Source of the DNA: Spirochaetales bacterium
Lineage (GTDB): Bacteria; Spirochaetota; Spirochaetia; SZUA-6; JAFGRV01
Assembly: GCA_016928415.1 (NCBI GenBank)
Contig: JAFGKU010000124.1
Span: 1 to 64,000 of the forward strand
Reading direction: 5' to 3'
Length of the DNA: 64,000 nt
Of this stretch, positions 61,520 to 64,000 are shown one piece after another. The stretch's first letter is position 1. Each line of letters begins with the position of its first letter. Below the pieces are notes generated by a model. It saw only the letters and a list, made by a program, of their open reading frames with translations, was not told the DNA's origin and ran no database searches. A program made the translations under genes and the position numbers.

Positions 61520-61914
61520 TTGGCTACAACCCTGAGTTTTTTGGCGAGAGCGCAGATTATGGAACCTATCCTGTATCTGAGCTTTACTATGCTGGTATCG
61601 CTCTTTGACTTTTCAATATCCGCATAAGCCTTTTTCAATTTTTTCCCCGCCGCTTCCATATCCTCGTCTTCGGAATCAATGAGCATGGGTACGAGGTCCC
61701 TGGAATATTCGGCGGCGATATACATCTGGTGAAGGAATTCATCCTCCTTTAAAACCGTTTTAAACGGCGTAGCTTTATAATACGTGATGAGACGGTCCCA
61801 TTCATAATACATATCTCTCAGCTTGATTAGGGTTTCCCTGATATCCTGCGCCTGGATGCCGGCAGCAGTTAAAATCAGTAACAGGATGAGTAAAAGTTTA
61901 AATCCGGTTTTCAT
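61516..61914 (-). CDS. small exported helical protein
   Basis: 132 residues from the ATG at 61914 (GGAGG five bases upstream). The signal peptide FKLLLILLLILTAAGIQAQ precedes an all-helical mature domain (IRETLIKLRDMYYEWDRLITYYKA, EEFLHQMYIAAEYSRDL-like, GKKLKKAYADIEKSKSD). No family is recognised. It is translationally coupled to the phosphodiester glycosidase gene and may be its partner. Confidence 0.7.
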   Translation of the reverse strand: MKTGFKLLLILLLILTAAGIQAQDIRETLIKLRDMYYEWDRLITYYKATPFKTVLKEDEFLHQMYIAAEYSRDLVPMLIDSEDEDMEAAGKKLKKAYADIEKSKSDTSIVKLRYRIGSIICALAKKLRVVAK

Positions 61915-61978
61915 GATACCTCCAGTAAGTTTAATATAATTAAAGACATTCCCAAAAACCACTTTTTTTTACCAGGGA

Positions 61979-61990
61979 CCTCTAAAAACC
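61979..61990 (-). repeat. 12-base repeat GGTTTTTAGAGG, copy 3
   Basis: On the minus strand GGTTTTTAGAGG lies about 65 bases upstream of the 61914 start codon, in the same orientation relative to the gene as copies 1 and 2. The 253-base gap (61915-62167) also holds the sigma-54 promoter for the opposite gene. Confidence 0.6.
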
Positions 61991-62078
61991 CCGATTTTTT
62001 AAAAGTTTTTAAATGTGCCTGGTTGAAAGTCATAAAGCCCGGACTTTTTCACCCTATTTATTCCAGCACAAACCGCCA

Positions 62079-62138
62079 ATTGTAAATGATTGTAAATCAC
62101 GGGCCCGATCACGCCGGTTTTCTGGCATGCCGTTTGCA
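62079..62138 (+). promoter_or_regulatory. sigma-54 (-24/-12) promoter with upstream direct repeat
   Basis: TGGCATGCCGTTTGCA (62123-62138) matches TGGCAC-N5-TTGCA with the -24 GG and -12 GC exactly ten bases apart. The start site is expected near 62149, 19 bases before the ATG at 62168, which has AAAGGA. A direct repeat of ATTGTAAAT lies at 62079-62087 and 62089-62097, one helical turn apart, a possible activator or bending site. Confidence 0.8.
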
Positions 62139-62167
62139 ATACCAGTGGGAAAAAAGAAAGGATTCCC

Positions 62168-63001
62168 ATGCAAACAGCAACCAAGTCAACAACAGAAAAG
62201 ATCAATATCAATGACCTGTCCCTTGAAATTTACAGGTATCCCAAAAGAAAATTCGGCCTTAATGAGGATGACTGCGGAGACTTTTTTCTTCATTTCTATC
62301 CAAAACTGAAAAAGGCATTGAACCGTTTTGAATACCAGGGCAAACCGTTTCAGCATTACCTCAACAAGTCAATCTACTGGGAGTTTTATCATTACCTGAG
62401 AAAAAAAAAGAAAAAAAATTTCTTACAGGTGCTGGCCAGGTCAAAAGACCTCTGGGTAAACGCGGAATATCCGGTTCCCGGTTATGAAAAACCAATTCCC
62501 GCGGAAAATAAATTACACCGGTTTTTCAAACTGGACGCAAACGGCCGCATCAGGTCTGCAGCCGGTAAAAAACAATTCCTGTTTCACTCCCTCAGGCATG
62601 CCTGGTTCCTGAACGAAAGGCATTATCCCGTAATTTCGGCCAGAACGGGTATGGATACGGAATGGATAGCCAACGCCGTGACAGCCCTGAGGCCCTGCCT
62701 GCACAATCACGCGGTCAGGCACAATTACCTTGTGGAAAGAAAAAACAGGCTGTTTTTCAAGATCAGGTTCTGGGAGCATCAACTTGCCTGCATGACCCCC
62801 AACAGGGACCGGCAGGGTATCGTTGAAAAAATTATCGCGTACAGGAAAAGTTTCACGAGAACTATCCGGGCTTTATCAAGGGTCAAGTTAACGGTATCCA
62901 ACAGGAATATAGCCCAGGTTACAGGTTACCCCAAGGGGACGGTAGCCAGTTCCCTTGTCAGCATAAATAAAAAATTGAACCAATTTACGAAAAACCGGTA
63001 A
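62168..63001 (+). CDS. sigma-factor-like DNA-binding protein, apparently spirochaete type
   Basis: 277 residues, very basic. The N-terminal part resembles sigma region 2 (DDCGDFFLHFYPKLKKALNRF, QGKPFQHYLNKSIYWEFYHYL), and the C-terminus has a helix-turn-helix like region 4 (NRNIAQVTGYPKGTVASSLVSINKKLNQF). The middle (SLRHAWFLNERHYPVISARTGM) does not match regions 3 or anything I know. A role as an alternative sigma or transcription regulator is inferred; its own sigma-54 promoter would make a sigma cascade. ATG with AAAGGA six bases upstream. Not closely matched to a named gene. Confidence 0.65.
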   Translation: MQTATKSTTEKININDLSLEIYRYPKRKFGLNEDDCGDFFLHFYPKLKKALNRFEYQGKPFQHYLNKSIYWEFYHYLRKKKKKNFLQVLARSKDLWVNAEYPVPGYEKPIPAENKLHRFFKLDANGRIRSAAGKKQFLFHSLRHAWFLNERHYPVISARTGMDTEWIANAVTALRPCLHNHAVRHNYLVERKNRLFFKIRFWEHQLACMTPNRDRQGIVEKIIAYRKSFTRTIRALSRVKLTVSNRNIAQVTGYPKGTVASSLVSINKKLNQFTKNR

Positions 63002-63096
63002 TTTTCACGCATTGACTTTTTTGTCCGAAATTCGCAGTTTTGACGATAATCGGGACTTGAATAAAAAAACCCGGTCTTAGAATGGGAGATATTCGA

Positions 63097-64000
63097 ATGG
63101 AACCGTTACTAAAAGTGAGGAACCTGGTCAAGCATTACGGAAAAGTCAAGGCCGTGGATGACATCAGTTTCATCGTTCGTGAAGGAATGTGTTTCGGGCT
63201 TTTGGGGCCCAATGGAGCGGGCAAGACCACGACAATCGAGGTTATGGAATCTATCCACAAGGCGGACTCCGGTGAAATTCTCTATAAAGGCAAAAAAATA
63301 GACAGGAAATTCAAGGAACAAGTCGGTATCCAATTCCAGAACACAGCCCTTCAGGAATTCCTGACGGTCAGGGAAACCCTGGTGTTGTTTTCCCGTTTAT
63401 ACACCCGGCACAGGCCATTGGATGAAATCATCAAAATTTGTTCACTCGATGAAATCATTAACCGTGACAATCAAAAGTTATCCGGCGGCCAACGGCAAAG
63501 AATGCTTTTGGGTATAGCCATGATAAGCGATCCCCAAATTCTGTTTCTCGATGAACCGACCACGGGCCTGGATCCGCAGGCGCGGAGGTATTTCTGGAAA
63601 GTCATCGAGGACATTAAAAAAGAAAATAAAACGATCATCCTGACGACACATTACATGGACGAGGCTGAGTATCTCTGTGAAGAAATTGTAATCATGGACA
63701 GGGGCAAAATACTGGAATCAGGAGAACCTAAAGCCCTTCTACAAAAACATTTCGGCGGGGCCGTTATCTCCCTTCCCGAAAAAGACGTGAACGGCGGCCT
63801 GGACCTGGATTGCACCCCCGTCCATAAGGACGGGTATTTAAAAATCCAATGTCATGACACCGACCGCACAATTCAGGAGCTGATCCGCAAGGGAATTCCA
63901 TTGAACGGAATAAGCGTGGAAAAACCCAACCTGGATGATCTTTTCATCAAACTCACAGGTTCCTCACTCGATGCGGTGAGGAACGGAACGGGAGGAGATG
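63097..64000 (+). CDS. ABC-2 type transporter ATPase (cut by window edge)
   Basis: 301 codons translated by hand; absent from the ORF track because no stop lies in the window. Walker A GPNGAGKTT, Q-loop IQFQNTALQEFLTV, signature LSGGQRQRM, Walker B ILFLDEPTTGLDP and H-loop LTTHYMDEAEYL. The C-terminal domain (NLDDLFIKLTGSSLDAVR) is the usual end of CcmA/DrrA-like ATPases, so the stop is probably very close. GGAGGAG-ATG at the last bases may be the start of the permease gene. Confidence 0.93.
   Translation, partial: MEPLLKVRNLVKHYGKVKAVDDISFIVREGMCFGLLGPNGAGKTTTIEVMESIHKADSGEILYKGKKIDRKFKEQVGIQFQNTALQEFLTVRETLVLFSRLYTRHRPLDEIIKICSLDEIINRDNQKLSGGQRQRMLLGIAMISDPQILFLDEPTTGLDPQARRYFWKVIEDIKKENKTIILTTHYMDEAEYLCEEIVIMDRGKILESGEPKALLQKHFGGAVISLPEKDVNGGLDLDCTPVHKDGYLKIQCHDTDRTIQELIRKGIPLNGISVEKPNLDDLFIKLTGSSLDAVRNGTGGD

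Noticed and set aside
1-64000. tRNA, rRNA, CRISPR, transposase, riboswitch or phage genes
   Set aside because: None was recognised on either strand by eye; a dedicated search (tRNAscan, Infernal) would be needed to exclude small RNAs.

Overview
The window looks like a chromosomal segment of a diderm bacterium, most likely an uncultured spirochaete (Spirochaetota). Pointers are the LPS-transport genes lptC-lptA-lptB, the regulatory run rpoN-hpf-hprK-ptsH-ntrYX, two chemoreceptors plus cheR/cheB, many lipoproteins with relaxed lipoboxes, and a sigma-like protein of a type I associate with spirochaetes. This assignment rests on gene content and recall, not on a search. No rRNA, tRNA, CRISPR array, transposase or prophage was seen.

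Layout. 1-9.6 kb: an Rrf2/IscR-like regulator coupled to cysK, then nadA, a chemoreceptor, a diguanylate cyclase, two exported proteins, a GH16 lipoprotein and an rRNA methyltransferase. 9.7-9.9 kb: an unexplained, highly folded intergenic element. 10-18 kb: acyl-CoA synthetase, rpsU, a second chemoreceptor, a secreted glycosidase-like protein, small membrane or exported proteins, and a 3' remnant of an MBL-fold hydrolase. 18-23.6 kb: a radical SAM protein next to a MoxR-DUF58-transglutaminase trio. 23.8-24.3 kb: a frameshifted pseudogene. 24.3-36.6 kb: an SGNH/TPR membrane protein, a compact pelDEFG-like exopolysaccharide locus, an HDOD protein, a PelA-hydrolase-like lipoprotein, a cereblon-type CULT-domain protein and a class III cyclase. 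36.6-49.2 kb: one co-directional block (read leftward: pyrG, lptC, lptA, lptB, rpoN, hpf, hprK, ptsH, DUF4390, ntrY, ntrX, lexA, holA, cyclase, CULT, glycosidase). 49.3-64 kb: cheR-cheB-DMT permease, PrkA kinase, an SppA fused to a barrel-like domain, a sugar transferase, an internally deleted aminotransferase remnant, several envelope proteins, the sigma-like gene behind a clear sigma-54 promoter, and a truncated ABC ATPase.

How the genes connect. A nitrogen/phosphorylation-type control system (RpoN, NtrYX, HPr/HPrK, HPF) and second-messenger proteins (GGDEF, class III cyclase, degenerate-GGDEF PelD) surround a Pel-like polysaccharide machine that lacks recognisable PelB and PelC. Three separate gene remnants suggest ongoing decay by small deletions.

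The most unusual items are the CULT protein, which keeps the thalidomide-binding cage spacing of cereblon; the PelD-like protein without an I-site; the transglutaminase-like protein with Ser and Glu in its triad; the SppA fusion; the rpsU gene whose only well-spaced in-frame start is ATC; and the folded element at 9.7-9.9 kb.
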